In this document: in pieces, positions 63,509 through 64,000 of the stretch | How positions within the stretch are numbered: position 1 is the stretch's first letter | Layout of the letters: each line of letters opens with the position of its first letter | NCBI GenBank assembly: GCA_965201085.1 | Contig: CBDAVS010000047.1 | Span: forward strand, 232,232-296,231 | Length of the DNA: 64,000 nucleotides | Source: JAPOUP01 sp965201085 | Lineage (GTDB): Bacteria; Pseudomonadota; Alphaproteobacteria; Rhodobacterales; Rhodobacteraceae | Direction of reading: 5' to 3' | The notes under the pieces: model-generated | The model's database searches: none | Told to the model about the DNA's origin: nothing | What the model saw: the letters and a program-made list of their open reading frames with translations, nothing else | Made by a program: the position numbers and the translations under genes

Positions 63509-64000
63509 ATGGACTTCCGTGCCGTTGCGATGGGAGTGGCCTTCGCGATCATCTGGGCCTCGGCATTCACGGCGGCACGCATTATCGTAGCGGACGCGCC
63601 GCCGCTGACCGCTCTATCCATACGCTTTCTCGTTTCCGGTGCCCTGGGTGTCGCTATCGCGATCTGGCTCGGCCAGACCTGGAAACTGACCCCTTCGCAA
63701 TGGACTGCCACTCTCATATTCGGGCTGAGTCAGAACGCGCTCTATCTCGGTCTGAATTTTGTCGCGATGCAGACGGTCGAAGCGAGCCTCGCGGCAATCA
63801 TCGCCTCAACCATGCCATTGCTCGTAGCTTTGGGCGGCTGGTTCGTCTTCGGCGAACGCGTCACAACGCTTGGTGCGGCCGGTCTTCTGGCCGGTGTCGC
63901 AGGTGTCACGGTCGTCATGGGGTCACGACTCAACGCCGGAGCCGATACGTTTGGCATAACCCTGTGCGCGATCGGAGTCGCATCACTTGCCATCGCGACG
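63509..64000 (+). CDS. EamA/DMT-superfamily transporter (partial, runs off the right edge)
   Basis: ATG at 63509 opens a frame to the window end (164 codons). It encodes alternating hydrophobic helices: MGVAFAIIWASAFTAARIIVAD, then LTALSIRFLVSGALGVAIAIWLG, then IFGLSQNALYLGLNFVAMQTVEASLAAIIASTMPLLVALGGWFVFGERV. The last stretch is the hallmark of EamA repeats (the FGERVTTLGAAGLLAGVAGV end of the first repeat). It is an inner-membrane drug/metabolite exporter; the substrate is unknown. Confidence 0.85.
   Translation, partial: MDFRAVAMGVAFAIIWASAFTAARIIVADAPPLTALSIRFLVSGALGVAIAIWLGQTWKLTPSQWTATLIFGLSQNALYLGLNFVAMQTVEASLAAIIASTMPLLVALGGWFVFGERVTTLGAAGLLAGVAGVTVVMGSRLNAGADTFGITLCAIGVASLAIAT

Noticed and set aside
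1..64000. tRNA, rRNA or CRISPR array
   Set aside because: No cloverleaf-like or T-loop sequence, no rRNA conserved stretch and no regularly spaced repeats were found by reading; a covariance or repeat-finding run would settle it.

Overview
The window looks like the chromosome of a GC-rich alphaproteobacterium of the Rhodobacterales/Roseobacter type. The main reason is the complex I (nuo) operon, which has the Rhodobacteraceae layout: DUF5337 after nuoE, DUF5333 before nuoG, a carboxymuconolactone decarboxylase-like gene between nuoI and nuoJ, and birA, coaX and ribonuclease J as a tail. There are no rRNA, tRNA or CRISPR features.

Left part (1-5.6 kb): a divergently transcribed sugar or polyol module. 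A family 1 solute-binding protein and a cut permease read leftward. A MalK/UgpC-type ATPase, a glycerol-1-phosphate-dehydrogenase-like enzyme, a SIS-domain sugar-phosphate isomerase and a short-chain dehydrogenase read rightward. A probable operator lies between the two arms. Next (5.9-26 kb) is a single minus-strand block of all 14 nuo genes, several small accessory genes, birA, coaX and rnj.

Middle part (26.2-47.2 kb): an accessory region full of insertion sequences. A UvrD-like helicase gene upstream of nuoA is reduced to fragments by an IS5-family and an IS21-family insertion. Three copies of an ISNCY-like element, two broken DruA(DUF4338)-Tn5-type transposases and two IS110 remnants form an IS graveyard (the third ISNCY-like copy is further right). 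Embedded in it (31.2-39.7 kb) is a tight three-gene operon: two large proteins with sacsin/Hsp90-type GHKL ATPase domains and an SNF2/HepA-type helicase. I read this as a candidate anti-phage system that I cannot match to a named one.

Right part (47.2-64 kb): a thioesterase and a fused-type indolepyruvate:ferredoxin oxidoreductase pair, a carotenoid-dehydrogenase-like gene beheaded by an IS1380 element, a degenerate ISNCY-like copy, and an IS1595-type transposon. That transposon has near-perfect 25-bp ends and carries a broken methyltransferase-HNH passenger gene. It sits just upstream of an adenine deaminase/AMP nucleosidase pair; the nucleosidase gene is frameshifted. A decayed DUF433/DUF5615 toxin-antitoxin pair, an HU gene with a clear terminator and a cut EamA transporter end the window.

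Coordinates and starts come from reading frames, ribosome-binding sites and overlaps visible in the sequence. Family names come from recognising motifs, without database searches.
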